Notes: generated by a model not told the origin, from the sequence alone. DNA of 64,000 nt from Janthinobacterium sp051380875 (GCF_051380875.1 NZ_JBNYXW010000017.1:1-64000), one strand, 5' to 3'; shown: positions 25,851 to 35,874, counted from the first letter of the stretch. Made by a program: numbers and translations.

Positions 25851-27346
25851 ACCAGCACCCCAACGGTCACGCGGCCCGTCAGCCAGTAACGCGCCAGCAG
25901 CACCACCACCCCCGGCTTGCCATCCTGCAGGCCATAGCGCGCGTCACGCAGCGTCACGGCCTGCCCCAGTTCCAGCATCATCATCTCGGGTTCTCCGTCA
26001 AATTCGTAGATCGTGCGTGGCACGCTGTTCAGGGCCAGGCGCCGCGCTGCTTCGGCATGCGCGTCGGCGCGGGTTTTCAGGCACGTTTCGATCTGCGCGG
26101 GGTCGTCCGTCAGGCGGTAGCGCGTGCGTACCGCCTCATCGACCACCGTTTCCGTCAGCCATTCGGTGGCATACAGGTCGGCATGCACTGGCGGGATGGA
26201 TGTGGTCAGGCTGGGCTGCACTGTGTAATTCCGGTCGAAGGCGATTTTGACGGCCGCCACCACCGCCAGGCGCTCGGCCGGGTGCAGCAATCCCTGCAGC
26301 TCCCCCGTCATCTGATCCGGCCCGATCTGTACGGGCACGCCAATGCCAGGCAGCGCGATCTGCACCAGGCGCAGCTTGCCAGTGCGCGACATCAACGCCT
26401 GGGCGCCCACGCTGGCAGCCAGCTGTTGAATGGCCTGCGCCTGGTTCGTGCGGTCGGAGATATACAAGCCCACCGTTTGCGGGTGGGCGGCGTCGAAGGC
26501 GGCCAGGTTGACCAGATCCAGATCGGCCAGGGCGAAACGCCCGGCGACCGTGCCGTAGGCGGTGGCGATGCGCTGCACCAGCGGCGCGATGCGCGGCGCG
26601 TAGCCGCCAACGTTGCCGCCCTGCACGCTGCACGTCACCGTGGCGCCGTTTGGATTTAGTTGCAGGCGGAAGCTGCCAGCCGCTAGGTCGGGAGTGATCG
26701 AGACGGGCTTGCCGTTGTAGCGCACCTCCGGACCGAACTCGTCGCCACCCATCACCCGCTCCACTGGGCAGCCGAACCGATACAGCAAATTCGTATCGGA
26801 GAGAAGCGGCACCACGTTGCTACACTCGCCGAACGGAATCGGCAAGATGGCGTCCATATTCTGCGTCGTGCCGCCCAGCTTGGCCTCGGTGATCGGCACG
26901 TTCAGGCGCTGCAATTTGTCGCGCAGCACCAGGTTGATACTTTCGCGGCTGGAGCTGGCTACGTCACTGATAATGCCGTCAAACACCAGGCGAAAATCCG
27001 CGCGCGGCCAGCTCGGGTCGCCGGACCAGGCGCGGATGGCACGATTGCGCCACACCTCGCCCAGCCAGCTATCCAAGCCGCCATCGCCGTTGTCCAGCTC
27101 GATATCACCGCCCGACAAGCCCGCCTCGCCCGTCAGGCTGACCTGCTCCGTGAAAGCCAGGCCGCCCGTGGCCAGCGGCAGATACTCCGTGTTGGCCGGC
27201 ACATCACCCGGCCCGGTGATGTATGGCCGCGAGGCGATATAGCGCGTCACCTCGCTGCCGTCCACGTTCACCTGGGCCTCGATCAGCACCATGCGCACGG
27301 CCGACGAGCTTTGCAGCCATTCTAAAAATTGCACATCAGTTGTCAT
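25847..27346 (-). CDS. Phage tail baseplate/tip hub protein
   Basis: A 499-residue tail protein. The opening DVQFLEWLQSSSAVRMVLIEAQV and the block GEAGLSGGDIELDNGDGGLDSWLGEVW match phage proteins placed between the tape measure and the tip protein. The family role is the distal tail or hub ring. Start: ATG at 27346, with GGAGT 7 bp upstream. It overlaps the end of the tape measure gene by 11 bp. No enzyme motif seen. Confidence 0.7.
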   Translation of the reverse strand: MTTDVQFLEWLQSSSAVRMVLIEAQVNVDGSEVTRYIASRPYITGPGDVPANTEYLPLATGGLAFTEQVSLTGEAGLSGGDIELDNGDGGLDSWLGEVWRNRAIRAWSGDPSWPRADFRLVFDGIISDVASSSRESINLVLRDKLQRLNVPITEAKLGGTTQNMDAILPIPFGECSNVVPLLSDTNLLYRFGCPVERVMGGDEFGPEVRYNGKPVSITPDLAAGSFRLQLNPNGATVTCSVQGGNVGGYAPRIAPLVQRIATAYGTVAGRFALADLDLVNLAAFDAAHPQTVGLYISDRTNQAQAIQQLAASVGAQALMSRTGKLRLVQIALPGIGVPVQIGPDQMTGELQGLLHPAERLAVVAAVKIAFDRNYTVQPSLTTSIPPVHADLYATEWLTETVVDEAVRTRYRLTDDPAQIETCLKTRADAHAEAARRLALNSVPRTIYEFDGEPEMMMLELGQAVTLRDARYGLQDGKPGVVVLLARYWLTGRVTVGVLV

Positions 27347-30300
27347 ACGCCAACTCCTTTTCACTCGTTTTTTTCCAGGTCGATGTTTTGGCCGATTTCT
27401 CTACGCCGGCAACGACAGCTTGCGCTGCCTGCTTGTTCGCATCGAAGTTGCTGGCGACCAAGGCTCCCGTTTGTTTTCCTTGGTCGGCGCGCAGCCCCTT
27501 AACCTCTTCGCGCAGGCTCTTGATTTCCGCCACCAGCGCGTCCGTGTTGCCGCCGCCCTGGCTTGGCGAGCCGCCGAAGTAGCGGCGCATGGCAGACGCT
27601 GCCTGCGCGTCCACCACCACCTCACCCCGGTGCAGCTCGGCCGCGTAGCCGTCGAATGGCACGTTGGCCAGGCCGCTGGCATGGGAGCCGTCGAACTGCA
27701 CGCCCAAGCCGGTGGCAAAACCCATCGCCGCCTGCAGGTTGGCAATGCCCTGCGCCACCGTCAGCACGCTGTCGTTGATGGTGATCAGACCCGACACGGA
27801 TGCTGTGAGCGCATCCAGGCTGGCCTGTTGCACGTCGACCTGCATACCGGCCCATTTCGCTGCCTCGTCGTTGGCCGCCATCACGCGGGCGTAATCTGCG
27901 GCGTATTTGGCATCCGACGCGTTGACCACCTGCGAGGCGGTCAGGAATGCCTGCTCAGCTGCGGACAGGCCAGCCTGCGCCGTCGTGTCGCCAGCATTGG
28001 CGGCGGACAGGGTTTTCTCGAACTGGGCACGCGCCTCGGCGTATTTCTGCTCTGGCGTCAGGGTCGACTGGCTGCCCAGGGCGAAACTGGCGTTCAGGCT
28101 GTTCAAGGTGGTCACCCACGATTTGGATTTCTCCAGCGCCGTCTTGGCCGCTGCCGCCTCAGTGTCGTAGGCTTTGGACAACGCATCCTTGGCCGATACC
28201 ACAGCCTTGGCCGCCTGCACCTGGTCGAACAACGCCTTGTTGACGTCGGCGATACCGGCGCGCTGGATGGCCAGCAGTTCGGTTTCGCTTTTCGTCAACT
28301 CGTTCAGCTGCTGCAGCAAGTCCTTGCGCTCGCTGGCGATTTCGCTGGCTGTTTTGGTCACTGCAGCCAAGTCACCGGTGGCGGTCGCCAGCTCGGCCGC
28401 GTAATCAGCGGCCTTCTTGAACGGCTCGGCGATGGCGATCAGCTGCGCATACATGGACTGGCCAGCAGCCGTGTTCAGGTCCTGCGCCAGTACCAGGGAC
28501 TTGAATTGGTCGGCAGTGGTCACGCCGGACTGGCCCAACGCCGCCATGGCACTCTTCACCGAAGCGGTGATCGGCGCCATTTGCTCGGCTTCGCTCAGGA
28601 AGTTCTGCACAAAGAAGTTGGTGCCACTGGTCAATGCCTCGATGTCGCCTGCTGCAGTGATCAGGCTTTCGCTGAGCGCCACCGCGCCCAGGCCAGTGAC
28701 GTTGAACGATTTGCCCAGTACGGCCAGCACATCCGACACCTGCATGTAGTCATTGGCCACACGCGCCAGCGTTTCTAGGTAGCCCTCGCCCACTGCCTGG
28801 TATTGCTCCAGGCCAGCCACGCCGTAGCGCGCCATGTCGTCGCCAGCCTTCGAGAATGCCGTTTCCAGCGCCGCCTGCAGCTCGTCGCCCTTCAGGTCTT
28901 TCAGGCTAATCTTGCCCAGGTCGACCACGAAGGTGTTCAACTGGGCAGTAAAGGCGTCACCGCCCAAGCCCAGCATGTCCGCCGCGCCGAGGACGGTCGT
29001 GCGCAGGCCAAGGATGATCTTGGTGAACTGGGCACTGGTTTCAGCTCCCAGGCCGGTCAGCGCGGTGTTGTACTTGTCGCTGGAGAACCAGCCGCCGCTC
29101 TTTTTGGTGTCGACATACGAGCTGACATTCAGGCCAGAGGTGTCCAGGGCGCCCAGATTGGTCTTGCCCGTGACAATGCCGGCGTCCTGCACGGTCGTCT
29201 TGCCGCCAAAGATGCTGCTGACAACACTGCCGAGCCAGCCGCTGGAACTACCCTGGGTGGCCAGTGAGGTGGTCAGCGTATCGGACTGCACCAGCAGGCT
29301 GCCAAGCCCGCCGATGCCGCTCACGATCTGCTTGAGCGACACGACCATCGATGAGGAATAGGCCAGGCCCAGGCCGGAGTTTTTCTCCATGATGGCCAGC
29401 GAGTGCGCGATGGATTCCGATTTTGCGGACGAGTCGCCCAGCACCGAGCCGGTGCCGTTGGCGGCCTGGCGTTGTTCGGACACGCTGACGCTGCCCCCGC
29501 CTGCGCCGCCCATCATCGTGGCGCCGATGGCGACGACAGCGGCCAGCGTGGCAGCACCGGCGGCCAGGTTCCAGGGGAACGGCAGCGATGCAAGTGCCTT
29601 GACGACGGCTGTAATACCCCAGGCGCTGGCTTCGGTTGCGGCCAGGCCCTTAGATGCAGCGCTGGCGGCCGCCTCACCGGTCAGCTTGGCGCCGTTCAGC
29701 GTCAGGTTGGCGGCGACTTCCGTTTCTTTGAAGAATATCTTCTTGATCATCGACTCGACAGCCATCGCCATTTCGTAGGCACGGAAGGCTTTCTCAGTGG
29801 TCTGCATCACCTTGTAGCCGGCGGTGTTTTCCTTGAAAAATCCTTTCGCCGCGCCGGCCATGTCGCCGTAGGATTTGACTTGAGCTTGCGCACTTTGTTG
29901 TGCAGCCGCTGCCTTAGCCTTGTCGATCTTGGTCGGATCACCTTTGGCATCACTGGTTGCTGCCGTCAGCTGCGCTGCGATAGCCTGTTGCTGCACGGCA
30001 TAGCCAGACAATGCCGTCGTCAGGCCGCCAATAGCCTCGCCAACCGAGCCGAACGAGTCGGCCATGCCGCTGGCAGCGGAGCGTGCTGCAGCATCGATCG
30101 ATTCCAGGATTTTCAGCACTTCCGTGGCGCGCGTGACATCAACGTCGAGCAAGACCTTGGTCGACTGGTTCGCGTACCAGGTATTGAATTCAGTTTGCAA
30201 CGCCTTTTGCGCATCGGTGCCGGCGCCAGCCAAGGTAATGCGTTCGCGCCACACATCGGCGTCGATCTTCAGCAGCGCATCGGCGCGGGCCTTTGGGTCA

Positions 30301-32852
30301 GCGATAGATTCGGCGGCGAATTTTTGATTGTCGACCTTCAGCCCGGCTGCGTAGTTCAATGCCGTGGTCTGCGCCAGCGTGGCCTGTTCGACCAGCACGC
30401 GTGCGTCTTTTTCGGCCGTGAGACGCGCGATCTGGTCTTCTGTGACGATCTTGCCTTTGATTTTGGCATCGAGCAGGAACTTTTCCTGGTCGGCCTGAGC
30501 CTTGACGGCGATCATTTCGATGGCGCGGGCGTCACTGGATTTGCCGTACATGGCATATTCGGCAGCCAGCGCGGCAGTCGATGCGCCGCGCGCGGTGGTG
30601 CTTTCAAGCAAGGAGTCTTGCACGTCTTTCTCTTGCTCACGCGCTTTCAATGCTGCCTCGGAAGCTGCCAAATCGGCAATCGCGTCTTTCGCCAGTTGGC
30701 GGTGTGCGACGGACAATGCCCGCTTGCCGGTGCCAAGCACCTCATCAAGCTTGATGCGCATTTTCTGGCTTTCGGTCGCATTCTGATCGGTCTTTGCCTC
30801 CAGCGTGTTTTCGGCGGCCTTGGTCCGAATGGAGGCAATCAGACTCTCATATGCGGATTGCTCTTTTTTGAGCGCTGCAGCGGTACCTTTATCTTCGTAT
30901 TTGGCGCGGACGATCTTTTCCACTTCCGGAGTTAGCTCCCCAAATTTCTTTTTGAGCTCATCCAGTTCGGCTGCCATCTTCTGCGCGGCACTGCCGTTTT
31001 CTCCCAACCAAGTCTTGATATCTGCATCACGCGTGAATGCTTTATTTTTTGCTTGCACAGTGTCAAAAGTTTTCGCGTCGACGTCCAGCTTATTCAACTT
31101 CCCACCCCAAAGTGCCATCAACGCATTTTTAGCGGCGCTATCTAAATCGACTTGCTTCCCAATCGAGTTAATTTCGGCCAGGATTTTTTCGCGGTTCTTT
31201 TCATTTTCGGTAACTGGAGCTGCACCGGTTATCATTTTTTTCCCAGCAAGCTCGTTACGCTCTTTCAATTTCTCAATTTGCTTGTTCAAATTCTCCAAAT
31301 ACTCATCAATTTCGCTGGCCAGCGTCGCGGTAACGGCTTTTTCAGCCTCGCTACCTTTGCTACCCCACAGCACCCAAGCTGCAGCCCCCACACTTAGCAG
31401 CGTAGTAATGATGCCGATCGGTCCACCGAGAAAACCAAGCGCCTTGGAGGCCAGGCCTGCAGTGACTACGGTACGACCGATGGCGCCATTCAGACCCACC
31501 GTTGCTGCGGTGCGGGCGCTTGTGGCGGCCGTGTCGGCAGCCTGCGCGGCGGTGACCGACGCTGTAGCGGTCGTTAATCCGGCCGAGACGCGTCCCAGCG
31601 CGATGCTCGACGCTGTGAGTTCAGCCAGTGCTACGGTGCGCGCCTGCTCGGCCACGGCCAAATCCAACGTTGAGGCACGCACCACGCGCAATGCAAAGCT
31701 GAGCGCTCCCGCGGACGATGCTGCGGCGATGGCCGCTTCGGCGGATGCAATATTTGCCTTGGCCTGACTATACTGGGCAAATACCATCTCGCGCGCCGCC
31801 ACCAAGGCGGTTTTTTGCGCCACCAGCCCAGCCAATGTCGCCTGCGTCTCGACCAATTTTGCCGAGGTGGAAGCAGCCACGGCAGTGGTGCTGGCCACCA
31901 GCGCCTCCGCCTTTGAAATCAACGCCGCCCTCTCGATCACCAGCAAGGCGGCTAGCTCGGCATTGGCAGCGAAATAGGCCTGAACGGCAGCAACGCCCGT
32001 GAAGAAATACCCCGCCAATTTCAGCGTCAACAATCCAGCCGTGACAGCAAACAGCACATTGATGTTGTCTGAAAGTAATTTTATGCTGGTAGTTAAAATA
32101 TTCACCGTGCCGTTCGCCTGCGCCTTGATGGCCGTGAATTCCATGAATTCATTCTTCAGGACGGTAAAAGCACCACCGATCGTGGCCACTTTCTTGCCTT
32201 CTTCACGAAGTGCGGCAAGGGCGTTTGGCAAGACCTCGGCCATGATCTTGGAAGTGATTTTCCCTTCGCCCGCCATGCCCTTCAAGGCGCCAATCGGCAA
32301 GCCCATGCCATCAGCCAGGGCCTTCATCAACCGCGGTGCAGCCTCGTTGACGGCATTGAACTCCTCGCCGCGCAAGGTGCCGGAGGCGAAGGCCTGCGAC
32401 AACTGCAGCTGGGCCGATGCAGATTCCGTCGCCGTGGCGCCGGAAACCTTCAGCGCCATGTTGACGGTTTCGGTTATTTCGGCAACCTGCTTTTGCGTCG
32501 TGCCCAGTTCACGCGTGCCGTTGGCAATGCGCGCATACAGCGTGCCGGTGGCGGCCATCGCCTGCTGCGAGGCGTTGGCAATGCGCTTCACATCAGCGTA
32601 GGCGGCGTTGTATTCGTTTTGCGACACTGTCGCCAGACGCAGCTGGGCGGTGAATTTCGCATATTCGTCGCTCATGCTAACGATGGCGGCCAAGCCCGTA
32701 CCGAGACCAATTGCGCCAAGAGCAGCGCCGACCTTGTCGCTGTACGATGCAATATCGCGAAGAGAAGATGTTGACTGCGTGCGGAGGCGATTGAATTCCC
32801 GGATCGCCTGGGCCGAGTCGGCAGTAATGATTACGCGTGATTCATTTGCCAT
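27336..32852 (-). CDS. Tail tape measure protein
   Basis: At 1838 residues this is the longest gene here. The N-terminal tape-measure domain (SRVIITADSAQAIREFNRLRTQS, then a TMP motif with LYARIANGTRELGTTQKQVAEITE) is followed by long Ala-rich helices. Three hydrophobic stretches occur (near 270-295, 475-500 and 1115-1145; for example FLGGPIGIITTLLSVGAAAW). The C-terminus has a DGSHASGLANVPFDGYAAELHRGEVVVDAQAA motif (in parts). It sets tail length, so the length suggests a tail of roughly 0.27 micrometres (inference from about 0.15 nm per residue). The start overlaps the previous stop. Confidence 0.92.
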   Translation of the reverse strand: MANESRVIITADSAQAIREFNRLRTQSTSSLRDIASYSDKVGAALGAIGLGTGLAAIVSMSDEYAKFTAQLRLATVSQNEYNAAYADVKRIANASQQAMAATGTLYARIANGTRELGTTQKQVAEITETVNMALKVSGATATESASAQLQLSQAFASGTLRGEEFNAVNEAAPRLMKALADGMGLPIGALKGMAGEGKITSKIMAEVLPNALAALREEGKKVATIGGAFTVLKNEFMEFTAIKAQANGTVNILTTSIKLLSDNINVLFAVTAGLLTLKLAGYFFTGVAAVQAYFAANAELAALLVIERAALISKAEALVASTTAVAASTSAKLVETQATLAGLVAQKTALVAAREMVFAQYSQAKANIASAEAAIAAASSAGALSFALRVVRASTLDLAVAEQARTVALAELTASSIALGRVSAGLTTATASVTAAQAADTAATSARTAATVGLNGAIGRTVVTAGLASKALGFLGGPIGIITTLLSVGAAAWVLWGSKGSEAEKAVTATLASEIDEYLENLNKQIEKLKERNELAGKKMITGAAPVTENEKNREKILAEINSIGKQVDLDSAAKNALMALWGGKLNKLDVDAKTFDTVQAKNKAFTRDADIKTWLGENGSAAQKMAAELDELKKKFGELTPEVEKIVRAKYEDKGTAAALKKEQSAYESLIASIRTKAAENTLEAKTDQNATESQKMRIKLDEVLGTGKRALSVAHRQLAKDAIADLAASEAALKAREQEKDVQDSLLESTTARGASTAALAAEYAMYGKSSDARAIEMIAVKAQADQEKFLLDAKIKGKIVTEDQIARLTAEKDARVLVEQATLAQTTALNYAAGLKVDNQKFAAESIADPKARADALLKIDADVWRERITLAGAGTDAQKALQTEFNTWYANQSTKVLLDVDVTRATEVLKILESIDAAARSAASGMADSFGSVGEAIGGLTTALSGYAVQQQAIAAQLTAATSDAKGDPTKIDKAKAAAAQQSAQAQVKSYGDMAGAAKGFFKENTAGYKVMQTTEKAFRAYEMAMAVESMIKKIFFKETEVAANLTLNGAKLTGEAAASAASKGLAATEASAWGITAVVKALASLPFPWNLAAGAATLAAVVAIGATMMGGAGGGSVSVSEQRQAANGTGSVLGDSSAKSESIAHSLAIMEKNSGLGLAYSSSMVVSLKQIVSGIGGLGSLLVQSDTLTTSLATQGSSSGWLGSVVSSIFGGKTTVQDAGIVTGKTNLGALDTSGLNVSSYVDTKKSGGWFSSDKYNTALTGLGAETSAQFTKIILGLRTTVLGAADMLGLGGDAFTAQLNTFVVDLGKISLKDLKGDELQAALETAFSKAGDDMARYGVAGLEQYQAVGEGYLETLARVANDYMQVSDVLAVLGKSFNVTGLGAVALSESLITAAGDIEALTSGTNFFVQNFLSEAEQMAPITASVKSAMAALGQSGVTTADQFKSLVLAQDLNTAAGQSMYAQLIAIAEPFKKAADYAAELATATGDLAAVTKTASEIASERKDLLQQLNELTKSETELLAIQRAGIADVNKALFDQVQAAKAVVSAKDALSKAYDTEAAAAKTALEKSKSWVTTLNSLNASFALGSQSTLTPEQKYAEARAQFEKTLSAANAGDTTAQAGLSAAEQAFLTASQVVNASDAKYAADYARVMAANDEAAKWAGMQVDVQQASLDALTASVSGLITINDSVLTVAQGIANLQAAMGFATGLGVQFDGSHASGLANVPFDGYAAELHRGEVVVDAQAASAMRRYFGGSPSQGGGNTDALVAEIKSLREEVKGLRADQGKQTGALVASNFDANKQAAQAVVAGVEKSAKTSTWKKTSEKELAYDN

Positions 32853-33551
32853 CGGTTTTCTCTCTCCAGGCGCTCAAGGTCGCCCGCTCCATACATTGAA
32901 TTTCATGAAAAACACGTTCTTCGTCGCAGCGCTTGACGCGACACTTGCGCATGACAACTTCCACGCCTGGGTACGACAGGCCGGTTGCGCCGGCCATGCC
33001 GACCATCCACTGCGTGCTCATGGCCTGGAACAGGTTCCAGCTGGGCACGTTCTCAGGCCACAAATGAAGCTCGTCGCAGACGACAGGCGCCCGCCGAATC
33101 CGCAGACCTATCGCTGCCGCTGCATCTGCGGTCGATTCGCGCCGTTGCTGTTCGTCTTCTTCCGACTCAACCAGGCCGAGCGCCACATGGCGCGCGACCT
33201 GACTTAGTTTTTTGCCTTGGCGCCAGCCTCTTTCATGTAGGCGGCGAAGCACAGCATGCCCAGGCCGCTGATATTGAGCAGCGCCGCCAGGGCGTCATCG
33301 CAGAAATCCGCAGGCGTGTCGTCGTCTTCCAGCACCAGGCGCTGATCGCGCCAGCCGGTGGCCACATTGGTGACAAACTCGTCCACCTGGGTTTCGCCGC
33401 CAGCCAGGGCATCCTTCAGGTCGGCAGCATCCAGGCGCTTGCAGATCAAGGTGAATTTGAAGGGAATGGCCTTACCACCCTCATTGGTATGGGAGCCGGA
33501 CACCAGCACCGCTACGGTATTGCCAACAACGATTTTGTATTTTTTGGTCAT
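32842..33551 (-). CDS. Tail assembly chaperone GT fusion by -1 frameshift
   Basis: Starting at 33551 as the G protein and slipping -1 at A AAA AAC (33213-33207), the ribosome would enter the frame that ends at 32842. The product is about 113 G residues plus about 122 T residues. The T part has WPENVPSWNLFQAMSTQWMVGMAGATGLSYPGVEVVM (in parts: FQAMSTQWMVGMAGATGLSY), the DUF1799-type pattern. In lambda the G and GT proteins load the tape measure. The T stop overlaps the tape measure start by three bases. Confidence 0.72.
33204..33551 (-). CDS. Tail assembly chaperone, G-like
   Basis: A 115-residue protein upstream of the tape measure gene, corresponding in position and size to lambda gpG. The core FKFTLICKRLDAADLKDALAGGETQVDEFV and DDALAALLNISGLGMLCFAAYMKEAGAKAKN (in parts) is helical, as in the family. 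It is the major product; a minority would be the GT fusion. A TAA follows the slippery site directly. Start: ATG at 33551. Confidence 0.8.
   Translation of the reverse strand: MTKKYKIVVGNTVAVLVSGSHTNEGGKAIPFKFTLICKRLDAADLKDALAGGETQVDEFVTNVATGWRDQRLVLEDDDTPADFCDDALAALLNISGLGMLCFAAYMKEAGAKAKN
33207..33213 (-). promoter_or_regulatory. Programmed -1 frameshift slippery heptamer
   Basis: Minus-strand AAAAAAC in the correct phase (X XXY YYZ = A AAA AAC), immediately followed by the zero-frame TAA. This is the canonical -1 slippery sequence and lies where lambdoid phages shift from G to T. Confidence 0.78.
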
Positions 33552-33590
33552 GATGTATTTCCTGATAACGGGGCGCGGTGGCCCCGGGGT

Positions 33591-34562
33591 TTAAAAACTG
33601 GTAACGATGCGGATTTCGTCGTTGCCGACGACTGGGTTGACCAGCAGCTTGTAGCCAATCATGCGGGTGCCGTTGAGGTCTTCCTTGGTCGGTTCGATAC
33701 GCTGCACACCGGGCATGAACACGGCAACACGGCTGCCTGCGACTGTTCCGTGGATCATGCCGAGACTGGTTTTGGCAGTGGCCAGCACGGCGGCCATGGC
33801 GGCAACTTCCTGCGCTGCCGTCAGTTCGAGCTTGACGGCGCCAGTCACTTTGCGCTCGGTGATCGGCACCGATTCGCCACCCAGCAACGACTGAAACGGC
33901 GTAGAAATGCCGAGTTCAATGGTCAGGCCCTGGCTGGGGTAGAGGTCGCCGCCAACCAGTGCAGGGGCCGTGGCGATCGCATGCGTAGCGCCCCAGACCA
34001 GGCTGCCGGAATTGGCATCGAGGACGATTTCCGGGATTTGCCACTCTTCCAGGTCTGCGGTTGGCGCTGCGGCCACGGCAATGCCGCCGTAAAGACAGAC
34101 GAATTTGCAAGAGATAACCGGCTTTTCGCCGACGCTGAGCTTGAGCGAGGCAGTGCCGCGCCCACCCAGCCCCTTGTGCAGCACGCCATCGTCGTACCAG
34201 TAAATGCTGACCGATTCAAATCCGGTCGAAATTGGCACATAGTCCACGCGCACGCCTGCGGTGATTACCTCGGCAAAGCCGCAGGCGCGCAGCAGCGGGC
34301 CCCACGCGGGGGCATCGCCCAGCGTGCCGGCGCCGACCAGTTCGACGTCAAAGCCCATTTCGACGTGGCGGCTGCCGACCAGCTGCTCGTCGCCACCGAG
34401 GAAGGGTCGGATATTGTTGCGGTCGACGTTTTGCGCGTTCAGCGGATTAATACTGAGGTTACTGACCAGCAGGGCATTGGCCGCACCAGTGGGCACGGCG
34501 TCGGTGCCGTACACGGGCTCTGTTTTGGCGAGGATCGCCGTATTGCGAATGAGGCGCGACAT
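33591..34562 (-). CDS. Major tail tube protein
   Basis: A 323-residue virion protein whose N-terminus (SRLIRNTAILAKTEPVYGTDAVPTGAANALLV) and C-terminus (GYKLLVNPVVGNDEIRI) match the phage tail tube family of lambdoid siphoviruses. It polymerises into the tube around the tape measure. It lies between the tail terminator and the chaperone genes, as expected. No internal immunoglobulin-like repeat was noticed. Start at 34562. Confidence 0.85.
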   Translation of the reverse strand: MSRLIRNTAILAKTEPVYGTDAVPTGAANALLVSNLSINPLNAQNVDRNNIRPFLGGDEQLVGSRHVEMGFDVELVGAGTLGDAPAWGPLLRACGFAEVITAGVRVDYVPISTGFESVSIYWYDDGVLHKGLGGRGTASLKLSVGEKPVISCKFVCLYGGIAVAAAPTADLEEWQIPEIVLDANSGSLVWGATHAIATAPALVGGDLYPSQGLTIELGISTPFQSLLGGESVPITERKVTGAVKLELTAAQEVAAMAAVLATAKTSLGMIHGTVAGSRVAVFMPGVQRIEPTKEDLNGTRMIGYKLLVNPVVGNDEIRIVTSF

Positions 34563-34565
34563 GAC

Positions 34566-34727
34566 TTACTCCTGTTTTGGTTGTGCGGCCGGTGCTGCGT
34601 TCTTGACAAGAGCGCCGGTGACGAGATTGCGGGTGTAGCTACCGCCCGTTTTTGGGTCGGCATGCCGGATTGGCGCGGGCACGGCCGGCACTGGTGCGGC
34701 GGCCTGCGTTAATGTTTTGGCATCCAT
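34566..34727 (-). CDS. Small 53-residue phage protein
   Basis: A short gene found by coupling. Its ATG at 34727 overlaps the TGA of the tail terminator gene (TGATG), and it stops three bases before the tail tube start. The product begins MDAKTLTQAAAPVPAV, contains IRHADPKTGGSYTRNLVTGAL, and ends QPKQE. Small Pro/Ala-rich proteins of this kind (DUF2635-like) often sit between terminator and tube genes. Function unknown. No start of comparable quality is nearby. Confidence 0.6.
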   Translation of the reverse strand: MDAKTLTQAAAPVPAVPAPIRHADPKTGGSYTRNLVTGALVKNAAPAAQPKQE

Positions 34728-35170
34728 CAAGTCAATTTCCTTCCTTTGGTTTTGTGCATCACGATGAATTTGGCGGTAATGCAGGCAATTTTTGAATCAA
34801 GTTCGTCCACTTCCCACGACAAGGTGTCGCCAGGAAGCGGCTCGAACGACATGACGGCGCCGTTCAGGGTTGGCGCCAGCGCCAGGCGCTCAAAGACTTC
34901 CACCAGCAGCGCGTCGGCAGCAATATCCGGCTCGGCGCCGGTAGCGCGCGCATAGCACTCCACGTTGACCAGGGTGGCCCAGGTAGTGGGACCGCCGATG
35001 ACGTCTGCCAGGGTGGAGGTGCTGCGCTCGATGCGCACGACGATGGCGCTGGGCTGGTCAACCCCGATGGCGCGGGTTCGCGAACGATGGATGCGGCCAG
35101 CCGCCAGCGCGGGCGCGACTTGCAACTGGTCGAGAATGGCGCTGACGACGCCAAATTGCGCGCTGCTCAT
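34727..35170 (-). CDS. Tail terminator / gpU-like protein
   Basis: A 147-residue protein positioned between the head-tail connector and the tail tube. It follows the gpU fold pattern: AILDQLQVAPALAAGRIHRSR, PSAIVVRIERSTSTL, TWATLVNVECYARAT and EVFERLALAPTLNGAVMSFEP. It would cap the tail and join it to the head connector. It overlaps the preceding gene by four bases. Confidence 0.75.
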   Translation of the reverse strand: MSSAQFGVVSAILDQLQVAPALAAGRIHRSRTRAIGVDQPSAIVVRIERSTSTLADVIGGPTTWATLVNVECYARATGAEPDIAADALLVEVFERLALAPTLNGAVMSFEPLPGDTLSWEVDELDSKIACITAKFIVMHKTKGRKLT

Positions 35171-35487
35171 GGCTGCTCCAGGTAGACCAAAGTGATGCCA
35201 GTCGGCTGTTCGCCATCCGGCTGGCGCTCTGCAACCCGCCAGGCCACGGCTTGCGCCTGGCTGCCAACGGTAATCTGGATGATGCTGCCGGCGAAATCGT
35301 CCGGCACGTCAGCGTTCATGATCTGCATTTGCGGCGAGGTGGCACCCATGCGCGCGGCGCCCACCGTCGCGGCCGAGTATTCGGCGTCAAAAATCACCGG
35401 CACCGCATTGGCGCCGATGGTGGCCATCGCATTGGCCAGTTTTTTATGCGCCGTGCAGTTCATGCGCGCTTCCAGGACGTCGAACAT
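35167..35487 (-). CDS. Head-tail joining protein, gpFII-like
   Basis: A 106-residue protein with PVIFDAEYSAATVGAARMGATSPQMQIMNADV and GSIIQITVGSQAQAVAWRVAERQPDGE (in parts: PVIFDAEYSA, SPQMQIMNADV, AVAWRVAERQPDG). This pattern is that of the gpFII family of head-tail connectors. It overlaps the DUF2190 gene at its start and the tail terminator at its end, as in a tightly packed structural operon. Confidence 0.75.
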   Translation of the reverse strand: MFDVLEARMNCTAHKKLANAMATIGANAVPVIFDAEYSAATVGAARMGATSPQMQIMNADVPDDFAGSIIQITVGSQAQAVAWRVAERQPDGEQPTGITLVYLEQP

Positions 35488-35816
35488 CAGGCGTTGATCT
35501 TGATGTTGACCGTGGCGACGCCCGCACCGGCTGGCGCCGCAGCGAAGCCAGCCGCCGTGTTGCCGGCAGCGGTGGTAGTCAGGCGATTATTGGCAGCATC
35601 CCAGTACAGCAGATCGCCCTGGCCGACGACGTCGGTGCCCAGCTTCGCGAGGGCCCAAACGTCGGTGACTGAGACGCTACCGCTACCCATCGCTGGAATA
35701 TCGGCCTGCGAGATGCCGATGCGTTTGCCCATCAGCACGACCGCGCCGGATGGAATGGCGGTGGCGCCGGCGGTGTACGCCAGGATGTCGCCTTCCTGAA
35801 TGTAGTTCTTGGCCAT
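35487..35816 (-). CDS. DUF2190 capsid cement/decoration protein
   Basis: A 109-residue protein beginning MAKNYIQEGDILAYTAGATAIPSGAVVLMG, with RIGISQADIPAMGSGSVSVTDVWALAK (in parts), the DUF2190 pattern of head stabilisation proteins. It would decorate or cement the capsid. It follows the protease-capsid fusion gene. Start: ATG at 35816, chosen as the conserved MAKNY opening; a GGAG-type site lies upstream. Upstream codons (to 35858) do not match the family. Confidence 0.8.
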   Translation of the reverse strand: MAKNYIQEGDILAYTAGATAIPSGAVVLMGKRIGISQADIPAMGSGSVSVTDVWALAKLGTDVVGQGDLLYWDAANNRLTTTAAGNTAAGFAAAPAGAGVATVNIKINA

Positions 35817-35874
35817 GGTGGCTCCTATGAAATGGGGGACGTGCCGCCGCAGCGGCACTTGTCAGGTTGGCGGC

